A stretch of DNA of 64,000 nucleotides from Phytophthora colocasiae (taxonomy: Eukaryota > Oomycota > Peronosporomycetes > Peronosporales > Peronosporaceae). A program made the position numbers and the translations under genes. Below are positions 1 to 11,889 of the stretch, in pieces; position 1 is the stretch's first letter; every line of letters begins with the position of its first letter. The notes beneath the pieces are model-generated. The model was not told the DNA's origin. It did no database searches and saw nothing but the letters and a program-made list of their open reading frames with translations. The stretch is taken from positions 1 to 64,000 of the forward strand of contig JAGKQI010000079.1 in the NCBI GenBank assembly GCA_018806915.1. The letters run 5' to 3'.

Positions 1-2166
1 ATTCTGATGCCAAAGCGGCGGAGGTGACTGCGGCGTGGGCGGCGCGACATCAGGTTCGTGTGAAGGCAGGAGCCTCAGCTTGTAATTGAACAGCTTCGAC
101 TTGCTCGACTTAAGCAAGAAACCCCAGCTCCTCCTCCGGAATTTACTCCCAAGACCTCTACAAGCCAGATCCTGCGGCATGATGTCAGTATTTCGCTGTG
201 CCGTAGTAGATGTTGATCCTGATAAAATGGCGCGATTTCAGCAGTTGTTTACTGGATCGGCGTGGCGAAATTCCGTTCCTTTACCGCAACAGAGTTGTCA
301 AAAACCCGAAGATGGAAGACGAGGACGACGAAGCTGATTGGGAAGAAGTGGAAGGTTCAGCCACGGAGCAACCTTCATCTGCCGGACAGGAGACCTTAGA
401 CCAATCTTCTAAAGCAGAAACAGTTGCAGAAATCTCAAGCTTGAGGAATATTGGCGCAACAGGGAGCGATGACGAGATGGAATGGGAAGACGTTTCGGCG
501 AGAAAATATTTACTGATGCTGTCCCCGCGTTGTTACTGAGATCTCGGAGCAAAATCAACTCCCTACGGACAAGAAGCTAGACTCCTAAGTACTGATCTTG
601 ATGTGTACAATGTCGATGACCAAAAACGAAGAAGATGGTACGGATGAGTTGTTTCTGACACTAAAGAACGAGATGGAGGATGGAAGGTCGGCGTGAAGAT
701 CTTTTGACCAGCTGAAGGATGAGGCTTTGCAGTCTGCGATGACGACGGCCTCGAATTTAACTCAGTGGGCAGCCGGTGCAGTGCGACGAGCGCTACAAGC
801 ACACCCCTTGCAGCATACAGGGAGTATTGGCGTTCGTGGAAGTTCGGTAGGTAAGAGAACAGGAGCCAAGTCTTCCTCTCTGTGAAGGGAACGGCTGCCG
901 CCCCACTTGAGCTGTCAGGATGAAGAAGATGGAATCTACGATCACAGCAGCAGATACCGATAGTAATTGAAGCAATGTTATTGACGAAGATGAAAACACG
1001 GAGGGTGCCAATGGTATGACATGGAGACGGACAAATAGGAGTGCTACAAGTTGCGTTGGCAGCTTCAATCATAGTGAACAAGAGGAAGAAAAGACTACAG
1101 TACCCGTGTCCGCCATCTCCGCAGTATTCAGAAGAATAATGCGCAAATCAGAACTACCGGCGACACGCACCCAGAAATGGACGAGTAAAGGCTGCAAAAG
1201 TAGCAACTTGAATTGAAGAAATTGCGTAGTCGGCAACTACGCGACACAGAGGGAATTACGGATGATATGGTGGCTGAAGTGATGGCGCTGTTGCGTTTAT
1301 TTGGCGTGCCGTTGCTCGTGAGTCCTATGGAAGCTGGAATACAATGTGCAGCACTAGAGCAACTTACCTTGTGGATTTGGCGTTATTGATGACGATAGCG
1401 AGATATTTTCCGGTTGGGTGGCAAGCACGTTTACAAGAATATTTTCCACCATCAGAAGTTTGTTTTATAGGCTTTTTCGGCGCGACACATTGCCAGGAGT
1501 TGGGATTTTCGCGTGAGCAGATTATCGCTTTGGCTTTGCTTCTTGGTAGCGATTACACCGGATGGAGTTCAGGTATTGGAACTAATGCATCGGAGATTGC
1601 AGTCGCTTACTCCGCCGAAGGGCTTCGAGAGTTTAAGAAGTGGGGTTCGAGAGTTTCGATGCTGCTGAAGAAGCCAAACGGGGTAGCAGCAGGTTCGTAA
1701 AGAAGAAAAAGAAGAACAGCGAACAAGGATGGGCGATGATGAATCGGAAGACAGTGACGCAAAGCGACAGTGCAACAACTCGTGAACGATTCCAGCGGTC
1801 GCACGCCACAGCACGGCGGAAATGGGAGCTGGGTGACGAGCTTCTGCAAGTAAGCAGGTGGTTCAGGCCTACATGATTCGCAAGTGGATCGCTCTGACGC
1901 TCGATTCTTCTTGGAGTGCTCCAGACTTGGCAGCTCGGTGGAATCACTGCGCCAATGCGTTTGGATGGGACTCTCAAAGAGTGATGGCGTGTTACAAGCC
2001 ACTTGAAGAAAAGACAAAGGCAGCGGTTGCAGGTGGTAGGCACATTCAAACTCGACTGGACCGATTCTTTACCAGCTACGACGATCAAGTTCACTACGCT
2101 CAGATAAAGCGCAAGCGCTTACGTTCGGCTGTCACTCAACGCACCGGGGCAAGAAGCAGCGCGTAA
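1..2166 (+). pseudogene. Decayed XPG/Rad2-type DNA repair endonuclease, 5' end off the window
   Basis: This is the remnant of an XPG/ERCC5 (Rad2) structure-specific nuclease, which cuts 3' of lesions in nucleotide excision repair. Blocks of the family appear in order but in different frames. There is an Arg/Leu-rich linker near 90-180, an acidic spacer at 310-500 and a stretch reading LLRLFGVP near 1290. The H2TH-like stretch LALLLGSDYT lies near 1530-1560, and a C-terminal block with FFTSYDDQVH lies at 1858-2140. At least four frameshifts and several stops separate these pieces, and the DDSD-type metal-binding segment near 1390 is itself out of frame. No intact ORF longer than about 120 codons remains. 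The N-terminal nuclease domain would lie before base 1. The family call is confident; the exact break positions are approximate. Confidence 0.8.
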
Positions 2167-2249
2167 ATGGATTCTGGAAACGGCAAGCTGTTATACCAGG
2201 GTAAAGTAAGGAGAGCTCCTATTTTGTTGTGAAGTTATCGAATGGTGTG

Positions 2250-3490
2250 CAGTGGAACCTCCTCCAATTGAAGAAGCTCCTCCATGAGGGTTTCCGTCTC
2301 CGTTTCTCAGTTGTGGAAGGTAACAGTTCCAGTTGCTAGAGATGCGGCGGCTGCAGCTGCCAAGCTTTCTTCTGAGCTCTCTGAGCATCAATACGCCCTT
2401 GTACAATTGCAGTGAAGTCTGCCATGTAAGCGGCGACAACGTCCAGGTCGATCATAGGTTTTTCGGCCGTGATGAATCACATCCGCTTCAGATATTCCAC
2501 TAGTAGTCTTACCGGTGAAGTGTTCCCAGGTGTAGATGAAGCAGAAGCTCCTCCAGATGAACCGTGACTGTCGGTACCAGATTGGTTGCTACTTTGAGCA
2601 TGGTAGCCGCCTTCGACATGCTTCAGGATCTGTCCGCATGGATGCCACTGGTACATCGCTGCAGCAAGTTCCCAACGGCCATAAAGATTCGTCCCAATGC
2701 CAGCGCTTTCTGTGTCGTAGCTCGCATTGTCGCATCCAAGGTCTCAAAGGTTGCAAACGAACGCCCAGTACCCTCCCGGTTCGTGAGTTAATGTTGAAGG
2801 GGCAGCGATGCGGTTGTTGAAAGCGAGAATCTCGTTCGCTCTCTCCTTCTGGAAGGTGTTGCAGCAAATTCCAAGCGTTTGGACTCACTCTTCCTCTTCG
2901 TGTGTAATCTGGTTTCGACTCAAGTCGCGGTTGGTCTCACGTAACGTGTGATAGCGATTCACGAGGTCACTAACTTCCGGATAATCCTCAGGGACAGCTT
3001 CTTGCACGAGCTCTGGGCTGTATCGCGTATACCAGTGCGGTGACGCAAACTTGTGCTCCCAGAGCGTCACTCTCTTTTGAAGAGCAGTTAACTGGGCCTG
3101 GTAACTCGCCACCTCCTGTTCCTTGCTCATGCGCTGTTTGACCCCGTCACTCGCTCGCCGCGCATGGACGGCTCGATTGCGCTTCGACCAACCGTCTTCT
3201 TGTAGGAATTTGATTGAATTTAATAAGCGATTCCTGCAGCTCCAGGTCTTTTTACGCAATCCCTCTCACGACGGTGGAAAGCGTTCTCACGGCGAGCGAA
3301 TTCATCTATTCGAGCGTCCAGAGTTTCCTGCACCTCGGAACATCTGCCGACGTTTCTCCGCAGTAGTCGGAGCAGCCGGTGAAACGTGGTCCAATGTCAC
3401 TGTTTGCGGCATCTTCGATCGGTTCATAACCACGGGAAGCTCCGGTACTAGTTAAGGCGCTGCCACATGAGTCTAATCGTCGACAAACAA
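2250..3490 (-). pseudogene. Decayed CCDC42/CFAP73-like (DUF4200) flagellar coiled-coil gene
   Basis: On the minus strand, Glu/Arg/Lys-rich coiled-coil pieces run in order from about 3330 down to 2600 across three frames. They include ETLDARIDEFARRENAFH, then KTW with a leucine/phenylalanine heptad block, then KEQEVASYQAQLTALQKRV near 3100. Further on, LVNRYHTLRETNRDL lies near 2940 and ALGRIFMAVGNLLQRC near 2680. This matches the order of the CCDC42/CFAP73 family (modified inner arm dynein-associated coiled coil of cilia). That family ends with a conserved IKMA..NLY-like segment, which the last block resembles. Frameshifts at about 3250 and 2885 and further stops break the gene. I recognise it by pattern only; another DUF4200 coiled-coil protein is possible. 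Confidence 0.6.
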
Positions 3491-4041
3491 AGGAGACACT
3501 CACTCTACTTCATTCTAAGCGTAAGTTGAAGTGTAACATGTATCATGAAAGTTAATAGAGTTCTAACCGGCATAATTCCCTTCCAAATGTTATAGTGTGC
3601 AAAGAAAGGTCGCAATGGGGATTTAAAACGTTGAAGTGCTGGATTCAGTATCGGATACCCTCTGTACACGGCAGTACAATGTCGTGCGTAGCCTTCCAGC
3701 TTTGAATATGGCGGGAAGAAGAGAGATTGCCCACGTCTCATGAAGCAGTAGAGGAAGATGGAGGCGAGTGAGACGAGTTCGGAGACGCAGTGGGAGAAGG
3801 GCTACCAACCGTAATGACATCGAAAGAGCTCCGCGTGGATTACGAGCTTTTACTAACAGAACAGGAACGAGACCAAGGGCACGTAAAACCTGGAGTCAGT
3901 ATAAGAAGAAGGAGATACAGGAGAGACCAGAAGAGAACGCAGCAGTACAGGAAGTACGAGCATTCAGATCAGCTACAGGAGGAGCCTTGTGATCCCAGTG
4001 ACTGATCCTGCCGTCTTTGGAAGCGGAGAATAAACCCTTAA
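3491..4041. other. Stretch between decayed genes, possible first exon of the WW/ankyrin gene
   Basis: No complete gene is visible here. An ATG at 3758 opens a 17-codon frame containing SETQWEKGY, after which the frame closes. Two overlapping frames (3768-3992 and 3790-4005) continue with charged, coding-like sequence. These could be a frameshifted or spliced 5' end of the WW/ankyrin gene that is firmly open from 4042. A GTAATG donor at about 3810 and a TACTAACAG acceptor near 3860 would give a roughly 50-bp intron, but the downstream frame then stops at 3992. I see nothing else here. Confidence 0.3.
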
Positions 4042-7000
4042 AGTGGGAAGAATCAATGGCTTTCAACCAAAGCGGAACATGTACCTGGCAAAGATGAAGG
4101 AGAAGAAACGGAAGATGAAATAGCACTACTGGAATATTTGTCTGGAGCGGAAAGTGACTACTACGACCGCTTGATCGCGCTAGTCGCGAAAGGAGAAGAC
4201 GCAGAGTCAATTATGTCGCAATCGCCGAGATCATTTGATGAAAGTTTAGGGGGCCCAGGAAGTCCTGGAGGATTGCTATCTGTGGACGCAGAACATGGCG
4301 GCTTTAAACAGTCGCCTATTCTCTACACGACTGTAACTCTGACACGCATGATGGCACATGCCCAAGAAGCGCTCTCCAGTAAGCAGAGCTTTCGACACAA
4401 GTGTGGAGTCTCCACCACGGAAATCCAAAGGATACCAGGAGTAAAACGGAGCACACGGAAGTCAAGCCACTGGGAGTTGTACCACGACAACCACCTAGAG
4501 CGAGGGCTGAGAGAGACAGCGAATGGGTCGCGTGTGAGACTGAAGATGGACTCACTTATTACTACAACCAGCGAACGCAGGAGTCTCAGTGGACGATGGA
4601 CAGTCAACAGCTCCCGGTGTAAGGACGTATACCGTTGAAGAACTATTCACTGCCGTCTCAGTTGAAGAACTATCAGAGAGTGAATCCAAGCAGCTCAGTA
4701 TTCTCCTGCATTCGGGTGTAGATCTTCAAGCGGTGGATCCGACTGGCCTCACTCCACTCCATATTGCCTGCAAAAAGGGTAATGAGCAGGCTGCGGCACT
4801 GTTAATTTACTACGGGGCCAAGTTGGACGCTCGAGCCCCTCACGATGACGCTACGCCACTAATCTTGACCTGTCGAGCAGAAAGTGAAAGTGTTGCCAAA
4901 CTGCTAATCGATTCAGAAGCGGATCTCTCGGCGTGTGATAGCAGTGGCAATACCGCTCTTCATGTAGCTGTCTATGCTGGGAATGAAGGCTTGGTGATGC
5001 TAATTTTACGTGGTTCTTCTGATCACGCGTTGCTTAGTCGGAAGAATAATGAAGGCGAGACTGCGATGCACATTGCAGCTAAGTTCGGTTACTTTGGAAT
5101 TGTTCGGGGCTTGCTGGCCTATGGGGCTAGCGCAAAGGATGAAGACTCCCAAGGTCGCACACCATTGATTTTGAGTATTCTGGAGAACCACGTTGAGTGT
5201 GTTCAACTCTTGCAAACAGTCGAGAGTAGCTCAAGCCCACCGAAGCCAGCAGCAGCTCCTCATTACAGCGCCACGTATTCAAACGACCGGAGACAGAGTG
5301 GGGCTGAGCGAGATGCCTTGACGGTTCTACATTCCTACCTCGTTCAGATTCTCCCTAACCATACGACTTCAGAAACGCAAACAGTTTATCAGCTCGTCGA
5401 AGAAGTACGAGGGCAAATTGGAGCTCTCAATGCCAGTCTGCAGGTAATGTTGGTGTGTCGTTTGTAAGATATGGATTTGCTAATGGTATATGGACGACAA
5501 GGCATCAAATGCGCGAGAAGCGCACTACCGAGTACAGTTAGAAGAAATGTCTTCAAACCTCACAGGAAGTGCTGAAGAATTGAAAAAGGTTTGGACTTCT
5601 ACAATATTTCTGAAGGAATCGACAGTTTTATTGTTCTGAATATGTCTAGGAGCAAAATCTGCATGCTGACACTCGGAACCAGTTAGCCGTTCGTGAACTT
5701 GAGCTGGATGCAAGTCGTGTATCCCATCGAGCGCTGTCATCACGCTGTGAACTATTGGAATCAATTGCTCGCAACGCACAAGAGAAATTGGGAAGAGAGC
5801 GATTAGAGCACACACGGTACGAAGAAAGCATGCAAGAAAAACTTCACCGCAGTCTGCAAGAAAATGCGAACGTTATCGAGTCGTGCAGGCAACTCCAATT
5901 GAGATGGACTGATAGGCAGCAGCACTCTGATCCACGACTAGGTCGTCGGGACAGCCAAGGCTTCTACGAGATCTCTGAGAGTCTAACTCACTTGTCCAGT
6001 GTACAAGAATCGATCGGAGGAAATTATCAACTTCTAGAAACTGAGATGTCTGCCAGCATTGCGTCTGGAAATCAATCTCGAGAACGAGCGCCAAGTGACT
6101 ATCAACAGCAGCAATATGAAAAATACGATGGATATCGTCGGTCTTTTGAGCAGTACCAGTATGGCAACACTCCAGAAGTTTTGGATGTACCTCCGCCACT
6201 ACTGGATGACTCTGACAAAATCCCGACGCAAGAAGGCAGTGAGACACCACCACTTTCTCCAGCGCGAGTTGGAGCTGTCTGGAACAGATTCTTCGAGAAT
6301 GTAGGACACGCAAGTGAAGCTCGAAGTCAAAGTGATCCGACGTCGTACGCTACATCATCTCTTGGACCAGGACAATCGGCACTTTCAAGTTCCCTCGCGT
6401 TTGATGCAGTCCGGAAGAACGACCTTCGAAAACTACAAGAAGTTTTGCTTCGCGGTGTGTCTGCAAACCAGCGGGATGTGGCTGAGAAGGGCACACCTCT
6501 GCATTTGGCGTAGGGATTTCGTCGTCTATTGTGCAAGCGGTTAAGAAGATCATTAATTTGCTGTGGTTGTACGCGCAGATGTGAGCTGGGCGATATCGAC
6601 TCTGTTATGCTTCTGAGTGAGTTCTCCGCGGACTTAGAAGCTCGAGATGAGGCGGAGAATACACCACTCCTCGCTGCGTGTTTCCAAGGCAATTTCGAGT
6701 GCGTTAAGTTCTTACTACAAAGTGCCGTCAGCCTCCGAACAGTGAACGAAAATGGCGACTCCGCTTTGCATCTTGCAGCGTGGGATGGAAGCATTTCGTG
6801 TGTCATGATTCTGCTCGAGTACGGAGTTGATCCGATGGTGACCAATCAGTTCGGGTTAACAGCACTTGGAAATATGAAGACTCGATCCCCAATGCGCCAC
6901 AAGTTTGACGATATGCCAGTAGATCATCCAATGCGCCGAACACTTGTCATTCTGGAGGAGGCGGAGAGACACCAATTGCAGGTAAAACAAACCTGGTTCG

Positions 7001-7631
7001 CGTAAATTATTCGCAACTAACTGTGTACTATTGTGCAGCAGCTTGTTGAGGACCAATCCTCAAGCACCGAAGATGCTAATGAATATCATGCAGAGAAACC
7101 TAAAGAGGAAGCTAGCAAAACATTGTCAAAGAGGCCTTCGTGGACGGTAGGTTTCTTGACCATTGAGATAGTTTTCCCCTAACTGACAGGTGAATTGGTA
7201 AACGACAGCAATGGCTTTTCGGGTTCCGAGGTGAAGGGCTACAACCTCGTAGATCTGATCAAGAGCAGCAGAAAAGGGAAAGTGGCGATGCCAACACGTC
7301 CACTACCTTAACTGAGGACAACGAAGATGGTAGTGATGAAGTGGACGATTTGACATCGTATGAAGAATCTCGTCTGGTATTGAGAGAAACACAGCACGAG
7401 CCTTTGACTCCACCACCTGAAATCGAGGAAGCTCTTCGACGAGCAAAGGCTGGTGAATACGATCCCAAGAGTCCTACAGCATCAGCACCCACGCACCCAA
7501 TTACACGACAGGATCTGTCCAAGCACCTACCCTTATCACCAGGCGTTCGAAACCCGTCAAAGACTCACTTACCAGCAGCTCCCAGCAAGATTCGAGCTCG
7601 ATACGTCGACACCTTCAACATGGGCTCATAA
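4042..7631 (+). CDS. WW-domain, ankyrin-repeat, coiled-coil protein, multi-exon
   Basis: This is probably a cytoplasmic scaffold; no enzymatic domain is visible. A WW domain (SEWVACETEDGLTYYYNQRT...W) lies at 4518-4590. Ankyrin repeats follow at about 4690-5220, with cores such as GLTPLHIACKKGNEQAA and GETAMHIAAKFGYFG. A coiled coil spans 5500-6050, and a second ankyrin set covers 6390-6850. The C-terminus is proline-rich and ends RARYVDTFN before the stop at 7629. The exons I could phase are to 5443, 5502-5588, 5650-6509, 6579-6981, 7039-7146 and 7209-7631. The ankyrin motif LHLA/CELGD is rebuilt across the intron at 6510-6578. The 5' part is less clean: the frame changes near 4380-4400 and again near 4619, where there is a GTAAGG donor. 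Either small introns or frameshifts explain this. The start codon is unresolved. Confidence 0.7.
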
Positions 7632-7636
7632 TCAAA

Positions 7637-8649
7637 ATGGTATGTTGCACATAATGTGTCCCACATGTTCAAGCAACGTTATTTTGATTTTCATGGTGTA
7701 CTTGTGTTTTCACACCATACAGCAACTTGAACACAGATTCGGCGGAAGAATTCCTGCGCTCTTGCGGCTGCTGGGCATTCGACCAAGCCGCGAGAGCCCC
7801 CCAGCCGCCCCAAGACCTATGCTATCGTCCCCGTCCAGCCCCATGCGCAGGAGTCGCTCACTTACACCTGATGCCGTGAACATCAGCTCCAAACTGAGGC
7901 GTAACTCGCTTGTAAGCGACCACGAGGACATGGTCCTCTTAAGAGAGAAGCTCACACGTATTGCGGTGGGACGTCATCATTCTATGACAGAAGCTGAAAC
8001 GATTGAAGAAGAAGAACAAGAAGACGAAGAGAGACGTCGTAGGAACAGCAGTGGAGCCTCGAAGGAGCACTTCAAGGTGCTGCAGTTACTCCCTCCTGAA
8101 CGCCCCAGCACGCCACCGTCATCTCCTCAACCACGCGATGTACTACGCAAGCAACTTAAGATCAAGCAACAGACGAGAAGACAGAGACCGGACAGTGAAC
8201 AGCAAGGAGATTTCATGATGAGTGTGGACGAAGTGGAGATTACTGCTATGGAAGATGTCGAGGAAGACAATGCTGTCCACTCTCCACCTCGTTTACGAGG
8301 ATGTAAAAGGAGTCCTCAAGCCAGACTATCCATACCTGGGCATTTACGTGCCCTATCACCTTTTAGTGTCCTCAATAAGTATCCGGAAGGATTGAGGAAA
8401 CGCAAATCTGTCCATGTGGATAATGAAGGAGATGACGAACCAAGAGCAAGCTTGAAGAAAACGTCCAGCCAAATTAACTTGTTGGCTACTTCGGCGGGCA
8501 AATTATCCCGCAGTAGTAGCGCCAATGGGGATTTGTTTCAGGCCTTCGCAGCTAGACAGCGACTCGAGCAGGATCAGGACATGGAGGACGCCTCGGCGCA
8601 GAAGTCATTGTTCGGGAATAAGCACGGGCAACTCTCTGCTTGTTCTTGA
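7637..8649 (+). CDS. Ser/Pro- and Arg-rich protein of unknown function, 5' end uncertain
   Basis: One open frame runs from the acceptor ACCATACAG at 7722 to the stop at 8647-8649, about 309 codons. The protein is rich in Ser-Pro, Arg-Ser and acidic patches, with phrases such as RRSRSLTPDA and a poly-Glu block at 8000-8030. This composition suggests a disordered, phosphorylated protein. I recognise no domain. It may be a downstream exon of the WW/ankyrin gene, but that gene's frame stops at 7631, before the only good donor (GTATGT at 7640). An alternative is an independent gene whose first exon is little more than the ATG at 7637-7639, placed exactly before that donor. Splicing it to 7723 keeps the frame. 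The frame is real-looking; the gene model is not settled. Confidence 0.45.
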
Positions 8650-9161
8650 TGGGGCAGAGAAACTCCGTACTGGAGTCAACAGATACTCGTTTATTGGATG
8701 GGTATCGTAGCAGTTATTGACTCGGAGGCTATTGTTTAGCACGGAGAGGTGACGCCGTAGAGGTCACGTGGCTGCATCAAGTGCGGCATTGGTGCAGCCG
8801 AGTTTGCATCTCTTGATGAAGACACGAAAGAGAAAGTCGTTTTAGTGTGAGTAGTGGCAAGTGTGCATACATTGCTCCTCCATTACCTCTGCGTTGAACC
8901 ATCAGCGTCACAACAGAGGGAAAGGATGTCAATATTGAGGCGTTTTGGATTTTACTCAAAGCGCCGATGATCATTGTGGGTTGTCTGCTTCCTTGCTACA
9001 GGCAAAACTGGATCATTGATGAACAGACAACAAGGGAGATTCAGATGAAGTCTTCTCGTCTACTGTAGTTGTATGGAGACGGTAGGCCATTCCCGTTTTC
9101 AATTATCAGCACCCTGGGCCTGTGCTAACCAACAACCGACTACATATCTTCACGCACCACT
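8650..9161. other. Intergenic spacer
   Basis: No gene, RNA or repeat is recognised in this 512-bp stretch between the plus-strand Ser/Pro-rich ORF and the 3' end of the minus-strand ENTH gene. Two convergent 3' untranslated regions probably share it. Confidence 0.5.
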
Positions 9162-11547
9162 TCAGCTGAAGTTGCCGAATTGGCTGAATGCCTGCTGCTG
9201 TCGCTGTTGCTGTTGCTGCTGTTGTTGCTGCTGCTGCTGCATCGCACCCATTCCACCGAACGCGCCTTGGTTCATCATGCCCATACCAGGCTGCTGCATT
9301 CCCATGCCTGGCTGTTGCATTCCCATGTTTCCCATCATCGGTCGAGGTTGCTGCATACCCATTCCACCCATGGCTCCCATTTGCATTTGGCCGTAAGGCT
9401 GCTGCTGCATACCGCCCTGATTCATACCCATACCACCACCGTAGTTCATGCCGCCCATTCCAGCACCCATCGCGTTCATACCGCCAACGCCTCCCATCGC
9501 TGGCTTACTCGGCATGCCGGCCAAAGTATCCAAACCACTGAAGCTGTTGCGGCCAGCGTTAGATTGGTGTTGCTGCTGCTGCTGCTGACCTGGACGACCT
9601 GAGTTGCTGCTGTTACTGCTAGTAGAACTTGCCAGGTTGTTGAGATCGACGAGCGAGGAACCTGCTCCCCAAGCGTCGTTGCTCTTCTTCTGCTCTGGCT
9701 GTGGGCCAGAGTTCGTGCGGGCTTGGTTTAAACCAGGGTTGGCAGCTGTCTGACCCTGCGCTCCACCCTGGAAGTTCATGCCACCCTGCATCGGCTGTTG
9801 CATGCCTCCTTGCATCCCACCGAACTGGCCAAACTGTTGTTGTTGGTTAAAAGCAGGAGCAGGAGGAGCTGCAGCGTTACCTTGCTGGCCAAACGCGTTA
9901 AATCCTTGCTGTTGAGCCGGCGGTGCAGGGAAAGCAGCGAACTGCTGGGCATTTCCTTGAGCTGGGGCTGAGGCATTTCCGAAGGCGTTAAATGATGTCT
10001 GTTGCTGCTGCTGTGATTGTGCTGCGCCGAACGCGTCGAAGGACTGCTGAGGCACAGGAGCATTACCGAATGCAGCGAACGACGCTGTCTGAGGTGCAGC
10101 AGCAGGAGCCGCGAATGGGTCGAATGTGTTTGCTGCAGGAGCGGCTAAGGAAATCATAGTAAGTTAAACCAACGTAAACTGTATCGACGAATAAACAAGC
10201 AAAAGCGCATACCTGCAGCGGGAGCACTGAAGAAATCGGTATCCAAGAGGGATGGCGCAGCAGAAGGTCCCTTAGCTGCGGGCTTGGGCTCAGGTTCCTA
10301 ATAAAAACAGAATCCAATCCGGCAAGTTAGCGCCTTCTACTACTCAGCAATTAATAATGCACATGGGGAATACCTCTTTTTTCTTCGCAGCAGCCTTACG
10401 CTTCGACGAGGCTGTTCGCCGCTTCGAGCGGACCTCCTCTTCGGACTCGGACTCGTCGCTTTCGTCATCTATTTGAATAAATGTAAGTAAATCTTCTCAA
10501 AAGTAAGTTGTTGTAAGGTACGTACCACGATCATCGTCAGCGTAACGGCTTGAATAGTTCTTCTCCTTCTCCTGGTAGCCCTTCGAGTCATTATCGCCGT
10601 AGCCTCTGCTACTACCACCATTGTAGCCGCCGCCACCCCCGCTGTAGCTGGTACTACCACCACCACTGTAGCTACTACCGCCACCGCCGCTATAACTGTT
10701 ACTGCCACCTCCACTGTAGCCGCCACCGCCGCCACCACTGTAGCCGCCACCGCCACCTCCGCTGTAGCCGCCTCCTCCACTGAAGCTGCTTCCACTGTAA
10801 CCTCCTCCTCCCATTCCGCCGCCTACGCCGCTGCCAATGCCCACGTACTTGTTACGCAGACGTCCAGCCTTCTCACGCTCCGTGCGGATCATGTCGTTGT
10901 CATTGAGCATATCCACGAGCTGCTTAGCCTTGTCACGAACTAGAAAACATGATTCAAACACGACAAGAATCAATAAAGGAGCTCTTCAACTGTAACAAAA
11001 AAACATTGCACCCACCTCCATTGCCACGATCGACAGATCCATCGTGGTAGGAGAAGCCCGAGAGGTGGCGAAGCTTGAACATGTGGTCGCGCGCGTTCTC
11101 GATCACGCGTTCCGTGCCGTTCTTAATCAGGTGCTCCAACAGACTAAGTGCCTTGTACACAGCACGCCATTGGCGACCCTCAGCGTCGAGCGCCTCCCAG
11201 ATTTTACGCATAATGACTCCATAAGCTTCACTACAGTTGTCGAGCAAATAATTCCCATCAGTACAACGTTATAACAGCATAATACCACATATCAGACATA
11301 CTAGTCGTAAGTAAGTTGCGAGATCTCGTTGAGTAGCGTACTGGACGCGCCCCAGTTCTTGTTAGACAGTGCTTCCTCCATCTTTTTCTCCACATCTGTA
11401 CCCATCTTGGCCTTCACAGCGCTCTTCCTGCATGTTAGACACCGCAATTAACGTTAATATATCCTATTTAACCAAAAAAATAGGGTGGTTTCTAACGTAC
11501 GCGTCGTCCATGACATTCTTGAGCTTATCCAGCGCAAAGCGATCCAT
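9162..11547 (-). CDS. ENTH-domain epsin-like endocytic adaptor, seven exons
   Basis: Epsins bind PI(4,5)P2 and clathrin/AP-2 at forming vesicles. Exons by splice sites and phase are 11501-11547, 11302-11427, 11016-11230, 10526-10939, 10374-10468, 10213-10297 and 9162-10144. They sum to 1965 nt, giving 654 residues with no leftover phase. The ENTH domain fills the first 140 residues (MDRFALDKLKNVMDDA, then KMEEALSNKNWGASS, then AYGVIMRKIWEALD, then WRAVYKALSLLEHLIKNGTE). A Gly/Ser/Tyr-rich repeat follows (10590-10850), then an acidic/basic linker. The C-terminal tail is Ala/Gln/Met-rich with an FDPF motif and ends in a polyglutamine run (about 9192-9241). The DPF-type motif and disordered tail fit adaptor binding. 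The missing ubiquitin-interacting motif is not unusual outside animals and fungi. The family call is very secure. Confidence 0.93.
9192..9241 (-). repeat. Polyglutamine-coding CAG/CTG-rich tract in the ENTH gene
   Basis: On the minus strand this reads as a run of CAG/CAA codons giving about 15 glutamines, broken once by an arginine, just before the C-terminus. Such a tract is prone to length variation between strains. Confidence 0.85.
10590..10850 (-). repeat. Gly/Ser/Tyr codon repeat inside the ENTH gene
   Basis: About twelve imperfect copies of a unit coding GGGGYSGG or GGGSSYSGG are arranged head to tail within exon 4, directly after the ENTH domain. The imperfection and continuous frame suggest expansion by slippage under selection to keep a flexible low-complexity linker. 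Confidence 0.85.
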
Positions 11548-11889
11548 GGCTGCAGCTGTCTACAGTCTCTCTCTCTGCTGTGTACAGGGAACTACTAGCT
11601 GCTATTGCTTAGGGGGCTTCTTCCGTGTCGGTCGAGGAGTGCCTAGCCTAGCGCCCCCACGTAAGTTGGTCGGATGATTTTGCTACAAGCGAAGGGACGC
11701 CCAATGACTTGGAGTTTGTATGCTTGTATCTTTGCGATTGGTCATTTGTGTGGTGCACACGATATGCAACCTTCGGATAACTTCGCATCTTCAACTTGAC
11801 AGTTAGCTTTGGCCACCGGCACTCGTCAGCATAGCCAACGTCGCACTTTATCTGACGTTAGCGAATTTACGTAAGCGAATATTGAAAAT
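11548..11889. other. Upstream region of the ENTH gene
   Basis: This roughly 340-bp stretch holds the 5' flank of the minus-strand ENTH gene. A CT-rich patch at 11563-11580 lies close to the start codon. I see no further gene or repeat. Confidence 0.4.

Noticed and set aside
9180..9602. Plus-strand ORFs rich in His, Leu or Cys opposite the ENTH tail
   Set aside because: They result from translating the antisense of the Gln/Met-rich repeat; no family motif and no start context.
10550..10783. Plus-strand Arg/His/Ser-rich ORF opposite the Gly/Tyr repeat
   Set aside because: Antisense of the GGY-coding repeat in the ENTH gene.
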